64,000 nt of DNA from Branchiostoma lanceolatum (taxonomy: Eukaryota > Chordata > Leptocardii > Amphioxiformes > Branchiostomatidae), in NCBI RefSeq assembly GCF_035083965.1, contig NC_089732.1, positions 6,697,383 through 6,761,382 of the forward strand, in the 5' to 3' direction. How positions within the stretch are numbered: the first letter of the stretch is position 1; each line of letters begins with the position of its first letter. Made by a program: the position numbers and the translations under genes. This document shows, piece after piece, positions 32,886 through 43,600 of the stretch. The notes below the pieces were generated by a model, which worked only from the letters and a program-made list of their open reading frames with translations, was not told the DNA's origin and ran no database searches.

Positions 32886-35800
32886 GTCTGTCTGCCTGTG
32901 TGTGTTTGTGTTTCCGGATTTTTGTAACTCAAGAACCCCTGGCCCCCTGGTACTGCAGCAAAACCTTTCTTTTTTGCCTTCTATTTTTGTAATGTTTCCA
33001 TAATTGGACTCAAATACATGTAACATGCAGTTCATGGCAGGTGCAACATTAAAAGATACCAATTATGAAAATGAAGTGTGAAAGGTTTTAAATTATGACA
33101 TTTTTTTCGATTCCAGGTTTATTCAACAGAACTATTAACAGGCCGTCAGCATAAGGAGGTATTTGACGCAAACAAGCCTCACCTCGCGCATGCCTATTGT
33201 GAACGTTTTGGCCCAATCCTTCACCAGTTCGGGAAACGTTTCCACGAAGTCTCCATAGAGGAAGAGCGTGACCGGCATCCTGCTGGAATGAGCTGCTATT
33301 GTCTCTACCAGCTTGTGCGCGGCCTTGGCGTTCATACCGACTAGAACAGCCAGTGCCAGGCGGGGGGCACGTAAGAAGGGAGCCGAGCAGTTGGAGTAGA
33401 CCGTGCCCGGAGAGCCGGCAAAACTCTCTGAAGCCTTGGATGAAAAAGAGGACAGCATTATTGACTATGTGGATGTGTTTCCTTACATTTAGAGGAACAC
33501 ACAGAACCGCCGCCAACAGGCTATTATCAACCTGCTACTCAAGGGTTCATATTTCCTGTCCCAAGAAACATTTCAACCCAAACATACATTGTTGAAATTG
33601 GTACCTGCAATAACATTAATCCGCCGGATTATATAAATCCACAACTTTGAGAAACAGTGGATTCCCCCCCCCCCCCATCCGTGTGCGCAGTTTATAAGTA
33701 TACAGAAGTGAATTATACTGAGGGATGTTTGGTTGGAGATCTGTACGTTTGGACGCATCTTTGTGACAGGACTATGAACCCTTGTGAAAGTATTCTAGCA
33801 GGTGTCATGTCTTTTAACTAAGCAAAGTAAACTGAAAACTCACCAATGAAGGGTGCATGGTGTCAAAGTCACCGTAATTCCTGACTTCGGCCGCCCACTT
33901 TATCATAGGTCTGCCATACTTTCCTACATCTGACACGAGTTTGGCCTTCTCCGCATTATCCCAGCCTGTGACAGGTTGCCAGGGGTGAAACTCTCCGTAA
34001 TATCTAGGGGTTGAAACAAAATTCTGCAGCTTATTGTGTGTTTTTGTTGTTTTTAAGTACATGCACGTGTATATATATATATATGGTACAAATGATGATA
34101 GCAGCTTACACACCCAAACATCATGATATACAAGGAAAACATTAATGACACATCGTAGTGTACTTATCCTGCTCTTATCCAGATATCACACTTTGTGATC
34201 ACCAAATATATATAAGTAAACAAAATCAGACGAAGGATGGTACGAGAACGAAGACTTACTTGTCCACCCACTTAAAGGTTCCGTCTTGCAACATCTTCTT
34301 TAAGATGTCGTACTCGGCACCCTCCACGTCAAGCTTGAAGATGACGTAGTCTTCCACCGCCGTGTTCTCCTGGATCCAGCGGGACAGGTCGATTGTCGGC
34401 ACCGTTCGGTGATGGGACAACTTCCGATTGCCGCCCGTCTCAGTGTCCGCCTTCTCGTCATCGAAAGCAAAGAGTGACCCCCCTCCCCACTGCATGTCTT
34501 TGCCGCGGTTCTTTCCTTTGTCTGGTGACCAGGCGGACTCCGAGTAAGCCGTCATGTTTCCTGGTGTCCGAAAAACAGGTGGGAATGTACGAAAAAAAAG
34601 AAAAATCAAGAGTTTGGAGACCTCAGATCTCCATGAAATATTTCTATTATGAAAATGACTTCCACATTTGCATAATCTATGCTTGGCCATGTACACCTTT
34701 AACTTACTTTCACAGGTCACAATGTTAACAGTCCAATCATTTACCACTTAGAATTATGGCATTTTGGCATTAATTATGCAAATAAGTAATTCATTTGCAT
34801 CATTTTTATCCGTCAATGCTCCATCTTCAATACATATGTTACATGCATTTGAGTCCTATAATTAAAAACACTCCAAATATAAACTTTCCTAATTAATTAT
34901 GCATATTTTAATAGTTAAAAGTTCACATTTGAATAAGTTGCACTTCATTATGTTCATATCTGTCTAAGCTGCCTGCATACTAAATATGATGGAAATCCGT
35001 CGTTCCTTTCTTAATTTATTGTCCTTGGAAGATTTTGCCAACACCGCCCCCGCAGTTCCAGAGCGAGCTGGTTGGGGAACCAAACCTACACCACTTCCTT
35101 CTTACATCACACGCTATCTGCCACCAGAAAATCAAGACCATAGCACGTCCAGGTCAAAAGATGAAAAAAACGGAAGTTCTACTGCAGTACCAAGGTCACA
35201 TACCAGGGAGCCCAAAATCGAACTTGACCTTTGTCTCCCCAACACCCACCCACCCACATACCAAATATCATCATAATCCATCCAGAAGTTCGTGAGTTAT
35301 GCTGACTGCAATAGTCCGGAAACACACACACAGACAGACAGACACACAGATAGACAGACACACTGACAGACACACGCATAGATACGCCAAAAACAATATC
35401 TCCATTTTTCATGGAGATAACATATCATGAGATAACAGCAAATGATATGTTTTCAGGAGAACACCTCAGTGCCGAGGGAAAACAATATGCCCCATATCAG
35501 CACTATCACTAACCTTTGAAAAAAGCTACTAAACACAAACGTTAATACAAATTATGACATATCGTCTTAATCATAAATATTTAAATCACTTTTACATATG
35601 CATGATAGTATATATATATAACATCTTGTAATTAGAATTACAAGATGTGAGGCCCCCCTCCCCACCTACTCACCGTCCTTGTTGGATACCCCGGTAGGAC
35701 AATGTAGCACGTGATTCGGGTACGGTGCGAAGAACGGCGCCAGCCTCTCGTCTATCTCGAAGGAGTGAATGATGAAGTCCTGCCCGTCTGGGTAGGTCTC

Positions 35801-37639
35801 CCTAAACATCTGTACTGTGGACGCCACGTTAGCACCGCAGTCCAGCAGGATCTTTCTCGGTTGACCAGTGGTTTTTTGATCCGATAGCCTGCAGTGACAC
35901 ACAGAAAATAATTCCTATCGGTAGCAATGGCTTCAGATATAGTTTTTGTTTCGCAGAAATATCGGTCCTTGCTGCTTTGAATGAAGAAACACAAGTGGAC
36001 GTTTTAGAGATTTGTTCTATTGCTATGAATATATGTGTAGCCATATAAGTGGCCCGGGCTAGGAAAAAGGTTTCGAAGAAAATTTCATTTACTGTCTTTG
36101 CACAGATAAGACATGGACAAAAAGTAGAGGATAGTCTCTGGACGCAAGCACGAAGGCATTTCCCACATAGATTTTTCGGCATGACCTAGCACAGTAGTAT
36201 AGTCTATTTAGCTGCTAACTAGTTAACTTGTCATCTTCGATAAACAAATGTGATTGTAGATTTAATTCCACATTACCGAGTGGGTGTTTGTTGCCTTTTG
36301 TTCTAACATTTTCAAAACCTTTGTAACAATCTATGTGAGATAAGTAACTGTTTAGAAAAATTTCTAACATATATTTGATGTTCTAAATATTTTCTTATGT
36401 GTTCCAACATTTAAAACAAATTTCCAACATTGAACACGTTATTTGTATTAGTTTCTAAACTGTTGCAACAGATTCATTATTTGTTCCAACATGTACCAAC
36501 ATTCTAAAACATTGTGTAACTGTGTCAGTGGGCTGGGAAGGGGGCAATTCACACATCCCTACAATAAAGTATATGGAAGTATCCCTGGGTGCCATGCATA
36601 GACACTTAACACAAAAGAGTTGCCAGTGTCCAGACGTGAAATCTAGAAATATACAGAGGCAGACAATAGAGCGTGATTAGCACCTACTCTTATGGGGGCA
36701 AGAACCCAAATCTACCATTGGAAAATGATGCAAAATGTTGGAACATGTTCCAACAGTGAAACAATCACTTAGATGTTCAAAAATTGTTCTAAATAAAGAG
36801 ATATTTGTGCAATTACTTTGAAAATATTTCTAAAATATATAGATGAGTTCAAACTTTCATATATATGATCATTGTTAATTGCTTGGACAATTTGGAACTC
36901 TTTTGACTGAAATAGTCTTTTATCTAAAATTGTTCAAACCTTTTAGCAATATTATATGAAAACCCTCTCGGTGACATGGAATTGACTCTACTACTTATGC
37001 CATTTTCATTTCCGCCCTGAAATGTAAGGCGATCGATCGAATTCAGCCCTACTACTTAGTACCTTCACTTGTATTCTTGCCTTTGTTTGGCGACGCATGA
37101 CTCAGAATCACTTTTGTATCTCGTTACTCCAAACCGGTGTATTATTTCAAGTCAAAGCATGCATGTGTTAACTTTGCAAACAAATATCGAAAAAATATGC
37201 ACAGATGTGTAGTAAATAAATGTGCACCATTGTATTTCACTTCCGCACGTTCACGTATGTAAAGTAATTAAGTGCGTTTTACTGTCCCATATTTAATGAT
37301 TGTTTCACTAATTTGCGAACGTAACCCATGTCCTTCCAGAGGAAACACTGCTATTTCTTGTGATGTGCGAATAAGAGAGTTATAGGTGAATACGTGTACA
37401 TAAACTCACCTTCCTTCCAAGGACTGGTCGTCTTTGATGTTCTCAGACCGTATCGACTTGTCCTGACCTTTGTGGGCGCGTAACAGCCATTTTGGGCTTT
37501 CGGGGGAAGGTCTGCTTGGTTCCGTGGCGTGATGAACTCCCGGAACGGTAAAGAGTTGTGCTAAACAGCTCCCGAAGACGGCCCCGATAATCAGGACTGC
37601 CCATCGGCTTTGAAAGACGCGACGAATGGCGTGATCCAT
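31940..37639 (-). CDS. FkbM-type methyltransferase with degenerate NodB-like C-terminal domain, copy B
   Basis: Seven exons (minus, 5' to 3'): 37,639-37,410; 35,888-35,674; 34,560-34,260; 34,003-33,844; 33,434-33,183; 32,700-32,493; 32,163-31,940. Joined they give 529 aa. Exon lengths equal those of copy A except exon 2 (three bases shorter) and exon 7 (three longer, net, with KNIN where A has DN and no final Lys). The protein has the same order: TM at about 13-31, LLDCGAN, FEID, DVEGAE, then the NodB-like region with FLYGDFVETFPELV and GGIVSLDSDHPDS and the same missing catalytic residues. Introns are open and splice sites canonical, so both copies look functional. Start chosen to match copy A; an in-frame ATG 45 bp upstream lies before a CTTTGCAG acceptor-like site and is less likely. 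A LINE fragment begins 37 bp upstream. Confidence 0.85.
32806..32925. repeat. (TG)n microsatellite of a hairpin-ended repeat, intron 5 of copy B
   Basis: The start ATCTCCATGAAAAGTGGAGATATTG is followed by about 28 TG dinucleotides, then TCCGTCTGTCTGCC and TGTTTCCGGA. It is orthologous to 25,480-25,795 in copy A but lacks the MITE. Confidence 0.85.
34740..34965. repeat. AT-rich interspersed sequence, intron 2 of copy B
   Basis: It contains ATTAATTATGCAAATAAG and CATTTGCATCATTTTT motifs shared with 7.4-7.9 kb. No gene. Confidence 0.4.
35095..35425 (+). repeat. CTGCAGTACC-type repeat with terminal hairpin, intron 2 of copy B
   Basis: The order is: CTACTGCAGTACCAAGGTCA; ATCGAACTTGACCTTTGTC; CAAATATCATCATAATCC; a (CACAGACAGA)n tract at 35,325-35,375; then ATATCTCCATTTTTCATGG and AGAT, a short terminal hairpin. 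It is a complete-looking unit of the family and shows that the hairpin-capped microsatellites in intron 5 are its inverted 3' ends. Confidence 0.65.
36290..36960. repeat. Cluster of TTCYAACATT / inverse motifs, intron 1 of copy B
   Basis: Many imperfect copies of TTCCAACAT, TTCTAACAT and TTCAAA-type words, mostly direct in the first half and inverted in the second (GTTGGAACATGTTCCAACA at 36,738). No regular period and no ORF. Absent from copy A. Confidence 0.4.
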
Positions 37640-37675
37640 CGCACTGCAAAGTAATGATATACAAGGAGTTTTATC

Positions 37676-37935
37676 TGAGTTCATTGAAGACGAATATCAC
37701 TTTTTGATTGTATGTCCGAAATATTCTGATGTACGTAATTCACTATACACAAGGCTGTCATCTTAATGATCTTATGTACCAGAATTTATCTCAATGGACT
37801 TTGATGGCAAATTTAAGTACATATTGTCATGTAACAACCCCTGCGCTGTATACATAGGAAAATATATCAAAGAATGTGTAAAAGTTAGAAATTCTTCCAA
37901 TGATTGTAAAAGCTCATGTAGGACGTAGTTTCGCA
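37676..37935 (+). pseudogene. LINE ORF2 C-terminal fragment next to the copy B start
   Basis: The plus-strand frame reads FIEDEYHFLIVCPKYSDVRN then SLYTRL. After two stops it continues FKYILSCNNP and GKYIKECVKVRN, the conserved tail of a non-LTR ORF2. It overlaps the probable promoter or 5' UTR of copy B on the opposite strand. Confidence 0.65.
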
Positions 37936-38254
37936 CCAAAAGTCGATACTCACAACCCTCCTGATGAAACGTCTTTTGGATGTTTTACATGATCTACTGA
38001 TGGAACAAAAAAGTCCAACGTTAAGCCTGACTTACCGGCGCGTAGTGGAGAGTTAGACAACACGGGCTAGATAACTGAGTAAACTGACATGACCTATATT
38101 ACAAGGTTACAGATAATACCAACACGGTAAGGCAACACATATATATGGTAAGGTAATCTGTGATCGGCGTGTCAATTGTACTCTGAGTGATGGAACAACA
38201 ACAAAAAAAGTATCACATCACACCCCTTTCCTCTATAATGGCGGCGAGAGCCAC

Positions 38255-38335
38255 GCAATTCAGCCTGTGGCTGCCATGTGATGTTTCGCTGTTTGATTGT
38301 TTGAATCGAATAAACCATTATTATTATTCTAATGA
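38255..38335 (+). repeat. LINE-like 3' tail
   Basis: AATCGAATAAACCATTATTATTATT at the right end is the AATAAA-plus-(ATT)n tail pattern of CR1/L2-type LINE 3' ends. No ORF portion was recognised. Confidence 0.35.
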
Positions 38336-38452
38336 TACTTAATGAAACTAGAGTTCCACGAACACATTATCTTCGCCAAATAATCAAGGCTTATTGTGGA
38401 GAGTGATTAATATTTACATGCTTATCACCCCCTGCAAACTTGATCATTCACC

Positions 38453-38584
38453 ATAATCTCCAAGCAGATCTATAGGTTGCATAAGGACCGTATCAAACTG
38501 GCAGAGGAAGTACGTTTTGCAACCCAAGCTCCTTCTTCCAGTTGGATACGGTCTTTGCAATCCATTGGGTCTGGTTGGAGACTA
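38453..38584. mobile_element. Foldback MITE, AATCTCCAAGCAGATCT family
   Basis: The left end is TAATCTCCAAGCAGATCT and the right end TTGGAGACTA. The inner arms CCGTATCAAACTGGCAGA and CCAGTTGGATACGG are inverted. Diverged relative of 43,883-44,034. Confidence 0.65.
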
Positions 38585-39189
38585 CATACACCATACCGTT
38601 TGAAAGTTATGATGGGGGGTGGGGGTGGAGAATGAGTCCAGTCTAGATAGGGATAAAAATCAGTTGGTGGTACAGGACTAGTATATGTGTATAGTGTGCT
38701 GATATATGTTATAACTGGTCATCAAAAAAATTGAAAGTTATAATTAAATGGTACAGTCAATATATATGAATAGAATGAATCTTTATTCCTTTTCATACAC
38801 ATTTTGCAAGACATAGTACATGCTACTTTTCCATACGGTGCTAGGTAATACCTAGCAGTAGTGCAGTTTTGGTGCAGTGTACTCTCTGAGCAGAGGAGTG
38901 GGTCCGGCTGGTAATTCACATGTTTTTAGGTGTTTTGTAAGGCTTTCTATTTTGTTCCCTTTCCGTTATGTCTCAACCCGTGTGTTGGACAAAAATGCCG
39001 AAACTGAACACTTTAAAAACCAACCGGACCCACACATCTGCTTGAATTGTAGTGAGACTGCCCCATTTGTTTATTTATGTACCCCATCTGTTTATTTATG
39101 CTTCTAGCTAGCAGCACCATCTGAGCTCTCTACATACAAAACTTCACGACAATCTCTTCACCCCTTCTCAAGTAATACGTGTCCGAATG

Positions 39190-39845
39190 TCAAAACAAAA
39201 ACACCCACTGCAGTTCTGAACAAGCCGCTAGGGAGCCCAAACTTACAGAACTTACTTCTTGTGGCATGAACTATCTACCACACAAATATCATGACCATAG
39301 CACTTTCAGAAAATATGCCAGTAAATTTTGAAGCTCCGCTGCAGTACCTTAGGTACTCACTAGAAGGCCGATTATCGAACTTGACCTTCCTTTCCATAAA
39401 CCCTACCCATCCACTAAATATCATACAGATCCATCAACAGCTTCTTGAGTTATGTTGTCCACAAGAAAATACACATCCACAAAAAGCCCGCTGCAGTACC
39501 GACGGAAAATGCCAGGAAAACCATTTTTGAACTTGACCTCCGTTTCTACAACATCTACACACCCGCAAAAAATCATGAAGATCCATCAACGTTTCCGTCA
39601 CTTTTTTTGCCTACATACAAACGCACGAAAATTAAAAGTCCGCTGCAGTACTGTTGAAAAACGCATGGTAAACCATTTTTGAACTTGACCTTCCTTTGCA
39701 CAACCACTACACACCTACCAAAAATCATAAAGATTTATCAAAGGTTTCTTGAGTTATGCTCTTGACATACATACAGACCCACCAAACAGCTGGCTCAACC
39801 GAAAACATAATCTACCCCGAGTACTATAGTACTCGGCGAAGATAA
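39190..39845 (+). repeat. Tandem array of CTGCAGTACC units
   Basis: Roughly four diverged units of about 120-180 bp. Each runs from CTGCAGT(A/T)C through TTGAACTTGACCT to AAATCAT..AGATCCATCAA and TTCTTGAGTTATG. It is the same family as 28,410 and 35,095. The array ends near CGAGTACTATAGTACTCGGCG, a small perfect hairpin. No ORF. Confidence 0.6.
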
Positions 39846-40014
39846 CAAAATGACACTGCTGCCTGAGTAGTCTTATGTTATAATTAATGGATCTAATGTT
39901 GTACATGCATGTATTCGCTTTTAGACGTGATAGTATTTTAAAACGACAATGCTGACAGAGGTGATTTTATGACAATAAGTGCAATGAGTGCAATAGTGCA
40001 AATAATAGTTTTGT

Positions 40015-40128
40015 GAATAAATGTGATTCGTACGATGTATGTCACAATAGACGCAATTCAGTCTACAAATGTAGTACTGCAAGTTCTGTTGATTAATAAA
40101 AACCATTTTGATTGATTGATTGATTTTA
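40015..40128 (+). repeat. LINE/SINE-like 3' tail with (GATT)n
   Basis: AATAAAAACCATTTTGATTG is followed by about four GATT units, a typical retroposon 3' end. The body was not recognised. Confidence 0.4.
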
Positions 40129-40368
40129 AAGTGTCATATACAGTCTCTACTAAAAAGGACGCTGAAATGAAAGGACGTCGTTCCAAAGTAATCAATATGA
40201 TAGTCCAGTGTGCATGCAAAGTAGCTGTGCTTATCTTTTCTTCTGGTATCTTGCGTAAACAAGGCGCAAATCTGCCATTGGCGGTAATTGTTATTAATCT
40301 GGTTTTAGCATTATTGTTTCCTAGTCCACGAAGGCATAAATTCTATGGTGATAACCAAAATTCAGAAT

Positions 40369-40473
40369 CTACTTCAGACACTCCACAATGCTAACTATAT
40401 TGTAACCGGACTTCTCGACCAGATAGTCCATGAGGAAGACGGAGATCATGTAACTGTCCGGGTGGTCCGAGTC
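40369..40473 (-). pseudogene. Remnant of a third FkbM/NodB-like gene copy (last exon only)
   Basis: 105 bp corresponding to the end of exon 7 of copies A and B. It is still in frame (DSDHPDSYMISVFLMDYLVE then KSGYNIVSIVECLK and stop) and breaks off abruptly upstream at 40,473. About 40 bp of downstream flank is also shared, but it lacks the partly duplicated CAGACACTCCAC segment seen after the stop of A and B. No other exon of this copy is present before the IFI44-like gene, so it is dead. It shows the array was once larger or was produced by unequal exchange. Confidence 0.85.
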
Positions 40474-40645
40474 ACAACCTTTTGTTATCAAGTCGTAATT
40501 ATATTACGCCTTGTATTGTGTGGGTAAGTTGATACTATATCAAGGAGGTTAAAATCGTTTGATTTCAACCTCATTGCTACTATATAGAAGTCTCTCCTCA
40601 TTTTATCCGTCCGATGTACAGAAATACAAAATGAAAGGTCAAAGT

Positions 40646-43600
40646 TCAATTAGTGGACACGTGAATGATGTCGGTTGGTTCGACGTCATCCTGGTCTTCT
40701 TCGAAGTCGTCAAAGTAGTTATCGGCAAAACGTAGCATCTGTCTGAGGGCGGTCAGAGCCAGGATATCAACCTAGTGGGGCGACAGAGAACGTTGTGAGT
40801 CAGAGTGACCGGGAGAATAAGCCCATTCGTAGATTCGAGTGCGCATGTGCAGTGTCAAAGGTGAATGCCCCCGAGACGTAAACAAAACCCGTATTGGCAT
40901 TGTTGTGCAAATCGGACAATGTCGAGACGAAAACTGTTTACAAGCCAGGGACCTTCACCTTTGACACTGCACATGCGTAATCGAATCTACGACTGGGCAT
41001 ATCAGCCTCTGCTACGTCTCATGCATCGTCATGACGATTTTCAGCGAGGCTCATGATGACAGAACCGACGGTCAATAGGGATGAAATACTACCGTGGCCG
41101 ACAGGTACAATGATAAACACACACCTACGTTAGTTGTGCACACGCCTACTTTAGGTGCGCACATACAGTCTTTTCCGCCACAAGACAGCTGAATCCCCCC
41201 CCCCCCGACAGTCCCAAGAATACCGTCACAATTTGCTGTCGTTAATTATCAGATAAGAATGAAAATATTTGGTGGACATGCAGAAACTCTCATCACGTTG
41301 TCGCGCCACTAATTGCCATGCTATCATTGGTTGAACTTCTAATTGTGATTGACAGTTACCCTTCTGTCCAGTTCCATCTCCGTGGCATAGTTCTTGACGG
41401 GGAGAATGTTGGACACGGAAACACCCAGCCTTCCGCTTAGCTCCTTTACCTTTTCCTGCACCAACCTGAGCGGAAAATAAAGTCTGATAGAAAACTCTAT
41501 TCCCAGCTCATAAAATCATTAGGGTAAACTATATCTATGAATTATAATACGTTTACGCATCTATGGTGGCTCTAAAAATAAGCAGTAACCTGATCTTTCC
41601 TTAGCTTCTGGCTGTTTTCTTTTTCAAGTTATAGGTTTCTTACTTACTATTACATTTTTTTTGCTTATCCTTGCGTAATAATAAAACTGTGACTTAAAAA
41701 ATAAAACAGACGGAAGGAGTACAATTTAACATGTTCAGGGAGGTGTTGGAAGACTTCTGGTTTAAGTTTCCAGCTTCTTGGCTTTTGTTTGAAAGCAGCA
41801 GGAAGTTTCCCCCCGTACTCACGCGCTGCTGTACACCACGGACAGGTCCTTAGCCACCTCGGGGCATGCCTCGTCCACCTTCGTCAACATTACCACTGTC
41901 GGGACCCCTGTAGAGAGGTAGGTTGTACCTTATATTTACATACATTTTCAAAAAGAAAATTATAAAAAAGATGCAAAGAAACATATTTAAGGAGATTCAT
42001 ATCAAAGAAAAATTTGCACCACTATACGGATTTTTATTTCATTTGGCTCAAAAATCAAGGCGTCTTCAGGTAGAAATACAGACACTAGTTCTCTAAGTTA
42101 CTTGTTGCCAAGCAGAAAAGGTTGCCTAGCAACAGTTGCTATATAAAAGCAGGTTTCTAATGGCTCCACCCCTAGAATCGTTTTTATCGTTGTATAGAAC
42201 ACTTATGCCATGCTCTTATTATATTTTGAATATTGAATATATATTATTATATTTTTGCACCAATCGCCTAGACTATATCTAACGTTTTGCAAAGAAAGGT
42301 TTACAAGTCCATTTCAATGATCATACAAGTGAGCCTTTTTCTCCTGATAATTTTTTTCAAAATGATCGATAGATGGACATGCGATAACACCAATAACACT
42401 AGAGAAGTGCAAACCTCGCTCGTTGATTTTTGTCCGCAAGCCTTTGATCTTATCCACAATCCCTTGCGACAGAACGCTCATCGCGCATGCGTCGATGACA
42501 AATGTGACGCAGTGGATTGTCTCGGCCAGGGGAGGGTTGACCTTGAACCCGGGAATGTTGGGATCGATGGACACGGCTGGGTTGAACTTTAGGAAAATAA
42601 AGAGGATGAAAAGTTGCATTACAATTAGGGCATCTTAAATGGCGCATGGATTCTATCCATCTCTCATAAAGCCTATTGCCAATACGCACTTGGAATAGGA
42701 ATTTATATCTATATGTACAGGTGAGGAGTAGGTTCACGGTTTGAACTGCGCATGCCTGAGGTCAAAGGTAAAGGCCCCTTATTTGTAAACAGTTCTTGTC
42801 TAGACCATGCTTGATACATGTTTAGACGTGTTTTGTTTATGTCTCTTGAATTTGAATTTTCAACTTTCACATATTACACAAAATGCATCACACTGCGCAT
42901 GCACAGTTTAAACCGTGAACTAGCTTATTGTGATAGCCACGTTCTTTCATTCTTATAGTTTTGAAAAGGCGAACCGTTAACGCTTCTACACATACTGGTT
43001 ACCTCTACATGCAATCGTCCTCACCTGGTACCTGTCAGGTACGTTCCCGCCCAGCAGGTAGGGTATGTCTGCCACGCCCAGACCCTGCCCGTCCTCCAGA
43101 CCCATGGTGTCGCACAGGCGGAACCCCAGCGCGCCCCCGCCCCGGCCAGACCGCACCTCGTACCGGCGGAACTGCCGTGGATACATCCAGAAATTCTGAA
43201 TACATCTTAGTGGCTGTTTATCTGGACGTCTTAATCTAATCAGATTTAGCGGGTAAAGTTTCCGCTCTTCAGACTAGCCTGGGGTTCAGCCTTAGCTTTG
43301 GTCCGCTACCCATGTAAGTGGGGTAGCTACCAAGCTTAAGGCTGGACTCCATGCTACTTCAGACACATTTTAAAGTTACGAACATATAAAACACAGTCTG
43401 CTCCCTTAGTGAGTGGTACTGTAGCAGGGTGTTTTGTCATCAAAATAAACATCAATTTTCGCAGCCCAGCTTTGTCTGTGATTACTACGCATGTGTGAAG
43501 TGTACCTTGGTAGTCAGGCTGTGCGGCGCTATCCCTGTGACGGCTTGTGACGTCACATGTCCCCTGAAGATGGAGTTGATGGTGTTGAAGTAGCTGGACT

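Noticed and set aside
25480..39845. CRISPR-like or satellite array from the repeated units
   Set aside because: Units are diverged, unequal in length and lack uniform spacers; eukaryotic dispersed repeats explain them.
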